From: Alnus glutinosa
Taxonomy: Eukaryota > Streptophyta > Magnoliopsida > Fagales > Betulaceae
DNA: 64,000 bases
Assembly: GCF_958979055.1 (NCBI RefSeq)
Contig: NC_084886.1
Location: 47,509,154-47,573,153 of the forward strand
Reading direction: 5' to 3'
A program made the position numbers and the translations under genes. Under the pieces are notes generated by a model. It was given only the letters and a program-made list of their open reading frames with translations. It had not been told where the DNA came from and made no database searches. This document shows, one piece after another, positions 1 to 10,507 of this stretch. Within the stretch, counting starts at the first letter, position 1; each line of letters starts with the position of its first letter.

Positions 1-106
1 AGCTGAAAAAAAAGAAAAGAAATCAAGCTTCTTGAGCTCATGCAGGATTGGAATTGATGTTTCTGCATCCCACATCAACTTCAGGCCTTGAAACTTGAAA
101 ATTGTC

Positions 107-178
107 CCCATTAAGACCAGCCTGCTAAAATATGTATTTGATTGATGGGCCTCATCTTAGCAGGCTGGTCTTAATGGG
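107..178. repeat. Perfect 22-bp inverted repeat (foldback)
   Basis: Arms at 107-128 and 157-178 are perfect reverse complements, with a 28-base loop. The left arm begins CCCATTAAGACCAGCC. No obvious flanking target duplication. It could be a small MITE remnant or a hairpin-forming transcript; nothing in the sequence decides. Confidence 0.75.
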
Positions 179-1003
179 CATTTCATGCACTAGCCCAACC
201 CAGATTGATATTTTCTCTTCTATATATTAAATGCCTCTTAAGACAATTTACCAACTCTTTTCTTTTCTTTCTTTTTTTGAAAGGGATATTTTGTGGTCAA
301 CTCATTAGATGAAATATGGAAAATAATGGATTATTTTCATGAAAAATAAAAATAATTTTTGGGTTTTCTTGCCATCTTTCCATCAACATTCCATTTAAAT
401 AATTAACGGTTAGTTTGTCACATAGGAACAAAAACGAAGTCAAAAACTATTTGTCGAGGGCTAAAAAATTTTGTTACTAAAGGCTAGCAAGCTATTGGGC
501 CATGGCTTATACCAGCCCCCCCCCCAATTCATCTCTACATGGGAACTTATCATGTTACACCACATGACAAAAAGGGTCACTACAAAATAAATAAATAAAT
601 AAAATAAAATAAAAACTAAGAAAAGTGGTAGAGGTGGTGGACCACCTCCAAAAATATCTATCCTAAAAATCCACCATCACTTATGATCAGCCACCCTCTC
701 ACACGGGGAGTGGTGGTTAAACCACCCTCACCAGTCCATCCTAGTTCCACCACAACTCCTTTTGTGCATGATGTGGCAGTTTTTGCCACATGGTGTCATG
801 TTGGTAAGTGTGACGTGGTAAATTGTCCACATGACAAACAGATTGTTAATGAACAAAAGGTAAACAGAAAAATCGATTAAAAACATAAGTAAAACTGAAG
901 AAGCTAATTGTCAAAATTGAAATCGGAAGGAAATATATATATCCTTAATTTTATTTTAGTCATTATCTGATAACAATAATAATAATAATAATAAGAGAAA
1001 AGA

Positions 1004-1036
1004 GGGGGGGGGGGGGGGGAGGGGGGGGGGGGGGGG
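1004..1036. repeat. Interrupted poly-G homopolymer
   Basis: Sixteen Gs, one A, then sixteen Gs. The exact length is error-prone in assemblies. Confidence 0.9.
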
Positions 1037-1427
1037 TGGAGAGATGTGAAGCAAGACCTATAATGTGATAGCAGGAGAACTTGGACACACCCATATGGAT
1101 TATGGCTCATATTCTACTACGGTTCATGCATCCACGAGGTACTGTGTCGCATGCCTGCTTGATATATACATGCATCAGCGGTTGATCCGAGCTCGGGAAT
1201 CAAATATCACGTAACATCAACGGTTGCAATCAGCATATATAATCTGTGTACCAATAAAATATGATCGAGGATAACAACGAACAATCAACTTATCATACTG
1301 CATAAGAATCTTTACTTTTTTCAACTTTATATATGTCGACACAACAGAATGATGGCCGGGCCTCCATCGATCTTTTATGCAGTATTTATAGCAAGACAAG
1401 TTCTGCAAAATCTCTAAGCTTCGATCC

Positions 1428-1908
1428 ATGGCTCAAGCCGGGTCTATATCTGCGGAAACAGAGACGCTGAGCCATGTTTCCAGACTAGCGAAAGCGTTTA
1501 AAGCTTTCGATGCTGACAATGATGGGGCAATAACGGCGGCTGAGCTCGGCGGCATCATGGCTTCGCTCGGGTACAACCCGAGCGAAGAGGAGGTAAGGTC
1601 TATGATGCTTGAGGGAGACACTAACAAAGATGGGTTGCTGAGCATAGAGGAGTTCTTGGAGATGAACACCAAGGATATGGAACTTGGTTCCTCCGCGCGC
1701 CGTTTTCCTTAAAGCGGCAACCGAAACTCTCAGTACTGTTGATGGGGATGATGCTCTGAACGGGGAGGAGCTGTTTGAGGTGATGTGGAATCTGGGTTGT
1801 GGGTTGACTCTGGAGGATTGCCAGAATCTTGTTGCTTCCATGGATGGAGATGGGGATGGAGCTGTCAGCTTTCTGGATTTCAAACTTATAATAAATTCCC
1901 TCCTCTAG
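1428..1908 (+). pseudogene. Calmodulin-like (CML) EF-hand protein, single exon, 1-bp frameshift
   Basis: Predicted calcium sensor of the plant calmodulin-like family, about 160 residues if the frame were intact, with four EF-hands. The first frame from ATG 1428 encodes two canonical loops: D28 to E39 (DADNDGAITAAE) and D64 to E75 (DTNKDGLLSIEE). After codons for ELGSSAR the frame runs into a stop at about 1710. Homology continues one base out of frame to the stop at 1906-1908, with a third loop lacking its first Asp (TVDGDDALNGEE) and a fourth canonical loop (DGDGDGAVSFLD). One extra C in the GCGCGCC run near 1695-1700 explains the break. Both halves are well conserved, so this is either a very young pseudogene or an assembly or base-calling error. 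Without rescue the product is a two-EF-hand fragment of 94 residues. Family assignment is firm; functional status is not. Confidence 0.8.
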
Positions 1909-2140
1909 ATTAATCCTAGCTAGTGATCGATCTTCTGCATGTATATTCTTAAAATAAATCAAGTGATATATAACCATGTTGTGTAAAACAAATCTACGTC
2001 CTAATATTCAATAAATTTCAAGAGATTTTAACTATCATGAATTTCACAATAAATTAATAAATGAACAAAACCCGAAAGAGTAAATACCAAGAAATTCACC
2101 ATTAGAAGTACCTCTCCATATCAGCCTGTCTTTTTGATTG
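1909..2140. other. Short intergenic region after CML
   Basis: AT-rich, probably holding the CML 3' untranslated region. AATAAA occurs near 1953 (as AAATAAATC) and near 2009. No gene seen. Confidence 0.4.
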
Positions 2141-2149
2141 TATCATGAG

Positions 2150-3010
2150 CTAATTGTCATCTGACATACAGATATGACTTAATCCAGGTGAAAAATTTCA
2201 TGGATCAAAGGGATACTCCACCACCTGGTGTCCTTATATATCGTTTTGCCAACAACGCCAGTCCAGTGATTTGGCATGTTCCAAATCGCATCTTTAATGG
2301 CTCAAAAAGTCTGGACTCTTGATCTCCCAATCACCACTGATAGACCCAAATATTTCTCATAGCTTTGGGTAGATTGCACTCTAGTAAGAGCTAGGATTTG
2401 TTGTCTTACCTCCTGACTAGTGTTCTTGCTAAAAAAGATGCATGCATACTTTTCGCTTTGTTAATTAAGTATATGGCATGAAGCTTTCTCGTAAGCGTTT
2501 GATATCTGCTGCAACCTGCACCATTCCACATAATTTGTCTTGCAAAGCATAAGGCTATCGTTAGCAAAAAACAAATGGTTAATTATCTCCGCTGCAACCT
2601 GCACCATTAAATCCACATAACTTGTCTTGCAAAGCAAAATGCTATCGTTAGCAAAAAAACAAATGGATAATTATCTTGGACTTTCATAGCTAGTAATAGA
2701 AACATTTATGAGCTCTCCCTTATTTTCTACCATGTGAAGCAGACCGGTGAGGGCCTCCGCACATAGAATAAAGAGATAAAGGAATAAATGATCCCAATAT
2801 TGTCTAATTCCTCTAGTAGGAATAATGTGCCCATCTGGTTGTCCATTAACAATGATAGAATATGACACTAGGCTAATACACTTCATGATCAATTGGTTCA
2901 ACATGTTGTCAAATCTAAGCTTTCTCATGACTTTCTCTGGGAAAACTTTATTCAACTCTATCATATGTTTTACTCGACCATATAGCCTGCCCACCGCTTT
3001 AGAGATATTG
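2150..3010 (-). mobile_element. LINE (non-LTR retrotransposon) reverse transcriptase fragment, dead
   Basis: Read on the minus strand from about 3010 downward, translations match plant L1-type LINE reverse transcriptase in order: a frameshifted AYDRVE segment ending in a stop near 2960, then FPEKVMRKL, LIMKCISLVSYSIIVNGQP, HIIPTRGIRQ, YLFILCAEALTGLL, then the catalytic box as HLFFANDS, and further down YEKYLGL. The usual QGDPLSPYLF is degraded, and the first Asp of the catalytic FADD is Asn (FAND). Frameshifts and stops interrupt it and no ORF1 or endonuclease is present. The segment carrying the FAND box is duplicated in tandem (2507-2588 and 2589-2676). It is an old, inactive remnant. Confidence 0.85.
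2507..2676. repeat. Tandem duplication inside the LINE fragment
   Basis: Two near-identical copies (2507-2588, 2589-2676), each containing GCTGCAACCTGCACCATT, TTGTCTTGCAAAGCA and GCTATCGTTAGCAAAAAA. They duplicate the reverse-transcriptase catalytic box region. Confidence 0.85.
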
Positions 3011-3067
3011 TTCCTATTGTTTGCATTACGGTAGTTTGTTTGTATTACTCAAAAAAATCGAGCTAAT

Positions 3068-3534
3068 GGTGGGTTTGACATTTTATTTCCGTAGACAAAA
3101 GGTATAATTTTAAATTAAATTGCAAAAAAAAAAATCATTTATAATTATATTTTTAAAAAATTATGATTTGAAAACGCAAAAAATATACCTTTGTAAGTTA
3201 CAGGAAAGTATTTACTTTTTTAAAAACGTACAATCTTAAAGACTAATCTTATATTTTTTCAAAAGTATAACTACATTTTTAAAAATCATGTTTTTAATTC
3301 ACATATTTTAAAAGGGTAGTGATTGGCAGGGGACGTTTTACCATCCCCCAACCGGCTTTTTGAATAAAAAAGTAATTTTTTTTAATCAAAAAGTGATGTC
3401 TAATGACATCAGACATCACTTTTTGATAAAAAAAAAAATTGCTTTTTAATTAAAAGTAGAGGGCAGGCAAGGGACGGTAAAACGTCCCATGCCAATCACT
3501 ACCCATTTTAAAATCGTAAACTTAAACAGACTCT
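3068..3534. mobile_element. hAT-type MITE, interrupted by a second MITE
   Basis: The ends resemble each other as inverted repeats: left GGTGGGTTTGACATTTTA, right (reversed) GAGTCTGTTTAAGTTTACGA. The inside has the same 'ATTTGAAAACGCAAAAAATAT' style motifs as the element at 38252-38561. A 191-bp MITE sits inside it at 3314-3504. Its own target duplication is not clear, so the exact ends are approximate. Confidence 0.6.
3314..3504. mobile_element. 191-bp MITE (Mutator-like) with perfect 9-bp target duplication
   Basis: Terminal inverted repeats of about 35 bp start GGGTAGTGATTGGCA and continue GGGACGTTTTACC. Flanking ATTTTAAAA occurs at both 3305-3313 and 3505-3513, a perfect 9-bp target-site duplication. 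The centre is a palindrome around TGATGTCTAATGACATCA. It has no coding capacity. The 9-bp duplication is the Mutator-superfamily size. It inserted into the older element at 3068-3534. Confidence 0.9.
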
Positions 3535-3540
3535 AACTCC

Positions 3541-3660
3541 TTTTTTTTCTTTCTTTCTCTCCTCCTCCTCTTCTTCTTCTTCTTGTTCTTCTTCTTCTTC
3601 TTTTTTTTTTTTTTTTTTTTTTTAAAAAAAATTTTAATTTTATTATTATTATATATATAT
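3541..3660. repeat. Pyrimidine-rich and poly-T low-complexity tract
   Basis: CTT/CTC repeats, then about 23 Ts, then A- and AT-rich sequence. It lies just upstream of the mitochondrial-type S13 promoter region. Confidence 0.8.
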
Positions 3661-3699
3661 ATTGGCTTTTATATTCGTCCACAATTTCAATACTTCGGA

Positions 3700-3827
3700 G
3701 TTAAACCCAGTCCAGGCCCAAGGTGGCTCATTTAGCATAGAGGTCACCTCACGGGATTCTTTAAACACCAGTAGGCATAGCAAAGGGGTTTGCCGATTGA
3801 GTTCCCTCTGTTGCTGAGCCAAGGATC
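3700..3827 (+). promoter_or_regulatory. Probable promoter/5' UTR of the mitochondrial-type S13 gene, with site II motif
   Basis: GGCCCA at 3715-3720 is the complement of TGGGCC, the site II (TCP-bound) element common in promoters of plant ribosomal-protein and mitochondrial-protein genes. It lies about 110 bases before the ATG. No clear TATA box is seen, which is usual for this promoter class. Assignment is by motif and position only. Confidence 0.45.
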
Positions 3828-5881
3828 ATGCTTGGTTTACGTGGATCAGTAGGAACTGTTTCGGAGATTGGTCTTCGACTACTCCAAAATTTATCAGTAA
3901 GTTTCCATAATCCGCCTTAAATTTGCGCCATTGTCACTTGATTTTGTCTTGTTATTGTCTGCATCGCATTTGTGATTGAAAAAAAAAGAGTTAGGGTTTT
4001 GGGTTTATGCATTTTTGGACTATGTTCTCTCTTCTCTTAAGTCTTGTTAATCTGAAATGCTTGCAAACAGAATGGGTCGCTAGGGTTTTTGTGCGTCTGG
4101 TTTCTACTTGTCTGTGGCGCTATTTGGTTCGCTTTGTTTGTTATATTCAAATTCTTATTCTTTACTTACAAAAAAAAAATTCTTATTCTTTGTTAGCTTG
4201 CCGAGGAATTTCACCATGAGAAATAGGTGTCTAACATAGTTATCGGACTCGCGTAGTCATTTCTTTCTCCGACATTTTCTCGGCTACCAAACAGGGTTTA
4301 AGGGTCTTTTTTTTTTTTCCCTTGTTTGTTGTTGATTCCGGAGTAATCTCATATATATATATATAATTTACATAGTTTAATGTCCCTGTCTTATATGGGT
4401 CTGCCAAGTCCATTGAAGTTTGGGGATGGTTAGGTTTGAGAGAAGGGCTTCGAATTGGAGGCCATTGGAGTGGCCAATTTGGAAAAGAAATCCATGAGGT
4501 TGGATGAGAGGAAAGTGATGGAGGCAGCCAAGCAGGCCAATTCGAGGTCTTGGAGATGACCAAAGCTTAGGTTGGGTTAGTTCAGCTGGGGTGACAATTA
4601 CATAGGAGTTTGTTTTCCTTTTCTCTCTGTGTGTTTAAGTACTTTAACCACAAGCACAAATGATTTTCTTAAGGTAAACCATATATGTCTTCTTTTATTG
4701 GAATGAAATGTGTGGAGGACAAAAACTCAGCTGCACCACACGAGTTTTATTTTTGTTTTTAGAGGCAGCAATTTGCTAGTGAATTCATTCCATAAAAAAT
4801 AGAAGATGATGGCCAATAAAGTGGAAGAATTTTTCAAGTTGGATGGAAGTTGTCTCAACAAGTAGTAATTATCATATCATTGTATAAAAATCTTTAATCA
4901 GTTACCTAAGGATATTTTTGGAAAATAAGCAAATTGAAGTCATTTCTTTCATATTCCAAACAATAAGATAGGATCGTATCACTTCTTTGTTAATTTTATT
5001 CCAAACAATAGAGTTCAATCTGATATCTAACAGACTAATAGATTCACCATGATAAGATTTGGTTTTCATGTTATTGCCATATGGTTTCTGTCTATTTTAT
5101 GGTCTATGTAGTTTAAGCTTAGGCAGCTTAAGGCTTTAGATTTCCAGGGTTCCAATCAACTTAAAATTTTAAGATTCAGAAATTGTAAAGGTTTTCTTTT
5201 CATACATTTGCTTCCCATTCAAGTTGAAGATTACGGTTTTGAGTGTTGTGTTGGCGTCTTCTGTTTTATGCAGCTTCGTGGTGTACGTGTCCAGTGCATT
5301 AATATTGGAGGAGGAGTAGGGGAGATTCCAGACAGCAAGCGCCTGAATATCGCTCTTCAGCACATTCATGGAATTGGCCGCTCCAGAGCGCGCCAAATTC
5401 TCGCTGAGCTCAGCATTGCGAACAAACTCGCCAGGGACTTAACAGGAAGAGAGGTCTACTCTCTCCGTGAGGAGCTCTCTAGGTATATGACTGGGCATGA
5501 CTTGGTAACTCTCTCTCTCTCTCTCTCTCTCAAATGGACTCAATTTTGAAATAGTTGAGACTTATATGCAGTTTGTTTAGGTTTGATAGTGAATAAGTTT
5601 AGGTTTATGAGAAACCAAGGATTTGGTTTAGTGTTGCTCTAGTTTTGAATGCAATGATGTCAAACAATAAACGTTAAAATTATTACGTTATTCACAAAAA
5701 TTTGATCTTGTTTTTTCAGCACAATCAAGTTACAAAGGACATAGCAAGATTGATGGAGATTCAGAGCTATAGAGGGATAAGGCATAGTCAGGGGCTACCA
5801 TGCAGAGGACAGCGCACTCACACCAATGCCCGGACCTGGAAGGGTAAGGCAGTTGCAATTCCAGGAAAGAAGAAGGCTTAA
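3828..5881 (+). CDS. RPS13: Mitochondrial-type small ribosomal subunit protein S13 (uS13m), nuclear gene
   Basis: Three exons, all phase 0: 3828-3896, 5274-5504, 5720-5881; 153 residues. S13 sits in the head of the small ribosomal subunit and contacts the P-site tRNA and S19. The translation shows the helix-two-turns-helix hallmark [17 protein letters not shown] and the S13 signature region [14 protein letters not shown], then a basic tail ending [13 protein letters not shown]. The 23-residue first exon ([20 protein letters not shown]...) has Arg, no acidic cluster apart from one Glu, and amphipathic character, fitting a mitochondrial presequence. Both intron positions match those of the plastid S13 gene downstream, and the C-terminus is plastid-like, so this is best read as the duplicated plastid S13 that replaced the mitochondrially encoded rps13 in rosids (known from published work on Arabidopsis, soybean and cotton). 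Targeting is inferred, not shown. The long first intron (3897-5273) holds no gene. Confidence 0.93.
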
Positions 5882-6260
5882 CTATTGGGATCCTTCTCTT
5901 CTACATTCCTTAGGTTTTGGCATATACCTCAGTTTGAAGGGTGTTTTATTTGTTGCTCTTTCGCAACTTTAGTTCTTTCAGTTTAATGCTATACGATTTT
6001 TCATGTCCTTGATGATTTTCTCAAGTGAATTAAGTTTTCGGTTTTTCCAAAATGTGTACGCATTGGCAGTATGGATTTTTTTTCCGCATAAACTTTAATA
6101 GCGGTGGGATTGAAATCGGTAGGGCAACTATGTTCTTCAATTGGACATGGGGTGCAGTATTCCGCAAATAAGGTGTAATCTTGACGAAAAGGTGACTGAT
6201 TTCACTTTTCTTTCTGGACAATGCTACTTCTTGGATGAGGCTGCACATGGAGAACATAAA
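5882..6260. other. 3' flank of the mitochondrial-type S13 gene
   Basis: T-rich sequence following the stop codon, probably 3' untranslated region then intergenic. No gene seen. Confidence 0.4.
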
Positions 6261-6482
6261 TTAGTTACAAACTAATTTGCAATTAATTCTTACAAATTAA
6301 TCTAATAATTTGTCATGGTGTTCCTTATGTGAGAATTACATATTTTTTTTAATATTTTGTTATTCTCACATGTTTTTTTAATAGTATTAATAAGAAAGCA
6401 TGTAAGAAACACATGTTTTAAGACACATGTCACTTTATTATACTAGTTTACAAGAATTAGTTACAAATTAGTTTGTCTCTAA
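6261..6482. mobile_element. MITE with ~58-bp terminal inverted repeats
   Basis: Left end TTAGTTACAAACTAATTTG; right end reversed TTAGAGACAAACTAATTTG, and similarity continues for about 58 bp. The core (about 6313-6431) matches the core of the element at 53802-53925 (TGACAYGTGTCC...TATGTGAGAA). No coding capacity; no clean target duplication identified. Confidence 0.75.
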
Positions 6483-6997
6483 TTTTTGTCTATTGGGGAA
6501 AGGCTAGTTTGTCCGGCCAATGATTAAGTAGCTTAAATAAGGTTCAACTTATAACTTTCTTGTACCCTGTTTACTGTTTAGAGAGGGGTGTTACACATAC
6601 TCTCAAGTGCTCACTTCTTAACATGCAAGGCAATCTTATTTTACAAAAAGAATAAAGAAAAAAGAAAAAAGAGAGGGTGCATGCCATTAATAACGCCTTG
6701 ATAGTAAACAGTGAATGACCCATACAACCTATTTCTTACTGTAGATGTGTTGTACTTACACAAGCCAGATCCTTATAGCATTACCATCTAGTTATTTAAA
6801 CTGTTCTTTTCTTTAAATTATAACTAACAACACCCTAAAATGCTTATGCATCCAGTTCTTTGCCCTTTTTTTTTTTTTTTTTTTTCAAGCGGTTATACCA
6901 TTCTTCATTTTGAATAAAATGCTACAGTAGTTTTTTATATTAAAAAAACCAATTGTAGCATTCTTTAGTGATGTTTAATGAATATTTATTATATAAT
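6483..6997. other. Intergenic, low complexity
   Basis: AT-rich with a poly-T run near 6867-6885. Nothing gene-like seen. Confidence 0.5.
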
Positions 6998-7250
6998 GAT
7001 CTTTTTACATTTCTTATTCATTTCTTGTAAATCAACCATTAAATTTGTAGGACATATATGTGGATCCTACATATCAAATAGTTAATTTAAAAAAGAGATG
7101 TACATTATATATACAATAGATGTAGAAAATTGATCTTTTTACATCTTATGTACATTTCATTTTCAATCGTTGAATCTGCAGAACCTACATATGAGTCCTA
7201 CATATCAAATAGTTAATTAAAAAATGAGATGTACAAAAAATGTATATATA
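6998..7250. repeat. Tandem pair of related MITE-like units
   Basis: Two diverged direct copies (about 6998-7124 and 7131-7248) share GATCTTTTTACAT, a CCTACATATCAAATAGTTAAT segment and GAGATGTACA. Each unit has inverted-repeat-like ends (ATGTACATTTC against GAGATGTACA). A looser relative surrounds the AT microsatellite near 39526-39775. Confidence 0.65.
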
Positions 7251-7905
7251 TTGGGTCTCTTTAAATAGTGAGAAGAAGTGAGATGTTTTGTGTTATGGAT
7301 ATTTGGAACCGAACTCAAACTTGGATCATGATATTAAATTTTAAAAATCAATATAGTTATGGATGTTTTGAGTTCTTAGGATTCATACCAAGTGTGAATT
7401 TTATAGGAAAAAAAAAACTTTAAATTTTTTTTCATGTGACTAAATTCTAAATTTACATATGAATTTGTGCTAAAAACAAAAACAAATTGGTAACCAACCA
7501 AAGAAGGGTGTCAACATTTTTCAAATTTTTCATTTAAGTCATTTGGTCCAAAATCATTTAAAACTAATGATGTGGCATTAGTGACTGTTAATGTCATGTC
7601 AATATTTATTTTACATTAATTTTTCAAGCAAGGGAGGGGGTGGCCACCTCATTCGTTGGGAGGTGGCAGTGGTGTTGAGAGTGATTGTGCGCCATACTGG
7701 TGAGGTTTTGTCTCTAAAAAAAGAAAATTATCTTTTTTTACTAAAATAAAAATGAGTTTTTTTTTTTTTAAAAAAAAATTAATGCAGCAAAAATGCTTAT
7801 GTGGCATTAAAGGGCATTAATGCCACGTTAGCAATTTTAAAATGGTTTTGGTTGGAATGACTAAAATGAAAAATTGAACACAGATTAAATCGTTAGATTT
7901 AGAAA
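7251..7905. other. Intergenic, no gene seen
   Basis: AT-rich DNA with A/T homopolymers. A short complementary pair ATGTGGCATTA (7569-7579 and near 7800) and TAATGCCACGT hints at a decayed foldback element, but I cannot delimit it. Confidence 0.4.
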
Positions 7906-8085
7906 GAGAAATGTTTGATTGTACACTCTCATCCCACTCTTATCTCACTTTTGTCTACGTGGACCAATAATATTGTTAAAAAAATAGGGTCCCACTATAC
8001 TCTCTCTACTATCTCTTATATTATTGGTCTAAGTATACAAGGATGGAATATGAGTGAGATGAGAATGTAGAACCAAACATTTCTC
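7906..8085. mobile_element. 180-bp MITE, GAGAAATG family
   Basis: Ends GAGAAATGTTTG and CAAACATTTCTC, with complementarity through ACTCTCATCYCACTC and on to GGACCAATAATAT near the middle. Terminal sequence resembles the elements at 56778-56958 and 57115-57297. No clear target duplication. It lies about 350 bp upstream of the truncated eIF(iso)4G start. Confidence 0.75.
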
Positions 8086-8324
8086 ATTATTATACCAAGA
8101 AATTGAAACCGCGCGTTTACTCCAACGTATTCTTTTAAGATAAAAGGGATTCCAGCGTATTCTGTATTTGAACACAATAGTTTTTTTTTCCTTGTTTTAT
8201 TTTTTTTTCTTAACGTTTGGAAACCAAAAAGCCAAAAGCTCTTTTTGTGTTACTTTTACATTACATCTGAAAGGGAGTATCGAGTATTGCCTTGTGACTT
8301 GTGATTTGAAAAGCAAACGCAAAA

Positions 8325-8343
8325 GCTCTCTCTCTCTCTCTGT
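8325..8343. repeat. CT microsatellite in the presumed 5' UTR
   Basis: (CT)n run about 100 bases before the MQADQT start codon, in a pyrimidine-rich leader typical of plant 5' untranslated regions. Confidence 0.7.
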
Positions 8344-8436
8344 GTCTGCATTTTCTGTCAGTCCGACGGCGACAATTTTCTCTCTTCCACTCTCTCACTC
8401 TATACTCTATAGGGAAGGTTTTTGGAGCTTCGAGTG

Positions 8437-9997
8437 ATGCAGGCGGATCAGACGGTATGATCAACATCTATTATGAATCTATGATCATGTTCAAGATATC
8501 GTCTTGTCTTACTTTGCTTAATAACTGCTTTAATGCTTTAGATTTATGGTACTATCTTTTGATGAAATAAGATGCATAGGAACTTTACCAATAGTAACGT
8601 CGGAGATTATTCGTACGGTCACTTCTGCATTCACCAGATCGTATTTTTTATTTTTATTTATTTTTATACATATTTCAGGGAGCATGGTCTATTGGTAGCA
8701 TTGAATTGAGGTCTATTATTTGGTCTGATCTTTGCTCAAATATTGTAATATTGTTTTTTGGAGTTGTTGAAATGAAGGCTTTTCTCTTGGCATCATTATA
8801 TATGATCTCTTGCGCTAATCAGATGGGACCTGCTCCTGCCCTGTTCAAGGCTGAAGTGCCATGGCGTGCTCGAAGACAGAGCCTCTCTAGAGAGGAACGA
8901 CGTGTCTTAAAGACAGTGTTGGGGTAATTGCTCCTCGATCACCATAGCAGAAGTCATATGCTTTTACAACTTCTGATACATAATCCTAAAACTATGACAA
9001 GGAATTAAACCTGATTTATATATATAATTGATTTGTTTGTTCGTTTTGCAGTATCCTGAACAAATTGACCGGGAACAACTTTGATCTTCTCAAGGGTCAG
9101 CTGATTAACTCTGGAATCACAACCCCACATATTTTAAAGGTTTGAATTTCTTATGTGTCTAAATTGCTCTCATTCTCAAATGTCATTTTCTTGGTTGTAG
9201 TGAATTTTGAAGGTCTCATTTACATTGCAGGGTGTAGTCTCGCTTATATATGATAAGGCTGTGCTGGAGCCCATATTTTGTCCTTTGTACGCTGTTTTAT
9301 GCTCTGACCTTAGTGAGGAGCTTCCTCCATTCCCATCAGAGGAGCATGATGGGAAAGGTTTAACTTTTAAGCGAGTGCTCTTGAATATTTGCCAGGAGGC
9401 GTTTGAAGGTGCTGACATCTTGAGGGCAGAAATCAGGCAGATGACTGCCCCTGAGCAAGAAATGGAACGCAGGGATAAAGAACAGATGGTTAAGCTTCGA
9501 ACTCTAGGAAACATACGTCTTATTGGGGAGCTTTTGAAGCAGAGGATGGTGCCTGAAAAGATTGTCCACCATATTGTTCAGGTTTTTTTTTTTTTTTTTT
9601 GCATTCATCCACTTGTTACTGCCTGTTTCTTTCTACAATTAGAATCTGCCTAAAAGCATTCTCGTGCAATTTATAGGAGCTCTTAGGACCCAGAACATGC
9701 CAAGTACTAGAGGAGAATGTGGAGGCAGTATGTCAATTTTTTAACACCGTTGGCGAGACGTTGGATGAGAGCCCAAAATCTCGGCGAATCAATGATGTGT
9801 ATTTCTGCAGGTTGAAGGAGCTGGCAGCAGACCCCCAACTTCTACCACGATTAAGGTCCATGGTTCGTGATGTTCTTGATTTGAGGGCCAACAACTGGGT
9901 CCCTAGACATGAAGAGGTTAATTTCCATTTCTTTTCAACTCTTTTTTCCTGTAGAGAGGGGGGTAAGGGGATGACAGGTACATGTTGCGAACGTTAA
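8437..9997 (+). pseudogene. Truncated eIF(iso)4G: MIF4G domain only
   Basis: Spliced coding remnants of eIF(iso)4G, the scaffold of plant cap-binding complex eIF(iso)4F. Exons: 8437-8454 (MQADQT, like the family's N-terminus), about 8823-8923, 9052-9139, 9231-9581, 9677-9916. Donors and acceptors are consensus GT-AG, and the frame is open through the whole MIF4G domain: [77 protein letters not shown]. This domain binds eIF4A and eIF3 in the family. Missing are the N-terminal region with the eIF4E-type cap-protein site, and everything after WVPRHEE, including the MA3 domain; reading on past 9916 gives 26 unrelated residues and a stop at 9997. The acceptor before 8823 lies at the edge of ancestral coding sequence, so the deleted 5' exons were replaced by unrelated DNA. 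Joined as listed it would encode about 292 residues. Probably a partial-duplicate pseudogene, though the clean frame leaves expression possible. Confidence 0.8.
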
Positions 9998-10507
9998 AGT
10001 TTTGAACTTTTTATGTTTAGGGAAAAATAGACTTAACCCCAAACTGCCACCCCTTTGGCTCAAAACCACGAAACTTTAGAAAGTGACACTTAAATCTCTC
10101 TAATTATCATATGTTATAAGTTAATCCTCCATTAGCAACTGACGTTCAAATGGATAGAAAATGCCACACATGTCGCCCATATGACTTTCTTGTAATTGTA
10201 CTACCCAATTATCCTCCTATATTAATTATAAATATTAAGTACAAAAAAAAGGTAAAAAAATCAGTCCATATTGTTTACTTGATTTACAATAAGTTTCATA
10301 TGGTATTAACATATACTGAGAAATCCTTGAGGTATGCATAAATAACAGAGGATTAAATGCCTTTTTTGGTACGTGCGGTAAAGATCGTATCGGGTGCAAC
10401 CCCATTCAATCCACAAACAATAAGTTTTTTTCCCGTAAGGGAAAACGTTCATATTGTTGGAATTGTAAGAACTGTTACTGATATAATAAATTTCTAAATT
10501 TTTTCCC

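Larger units (their letters stand above)
1..1320. other. AT-rich intergenic stretch upstream of the CML gene
   Basis: No convincing gene. The stretch holds a short foldback (107-178), scattered A/T tracts, AAT-type microsatellites near 972-992 and an interrupted poly-G run. The small reading frames in it resemble no family I know. A TATA-like TTATATATG near 1326-1334 lies about 95 bases before the CML start codon and could be its core promoter. Confidence 0.6.

Noticed and set aside
8168..8437. 89-residue frame before the eIF(iso)4G start
   Set aside because: Phe/Ser-rich translation of a pyrimidine-rich leader; better read as 5' UTR.
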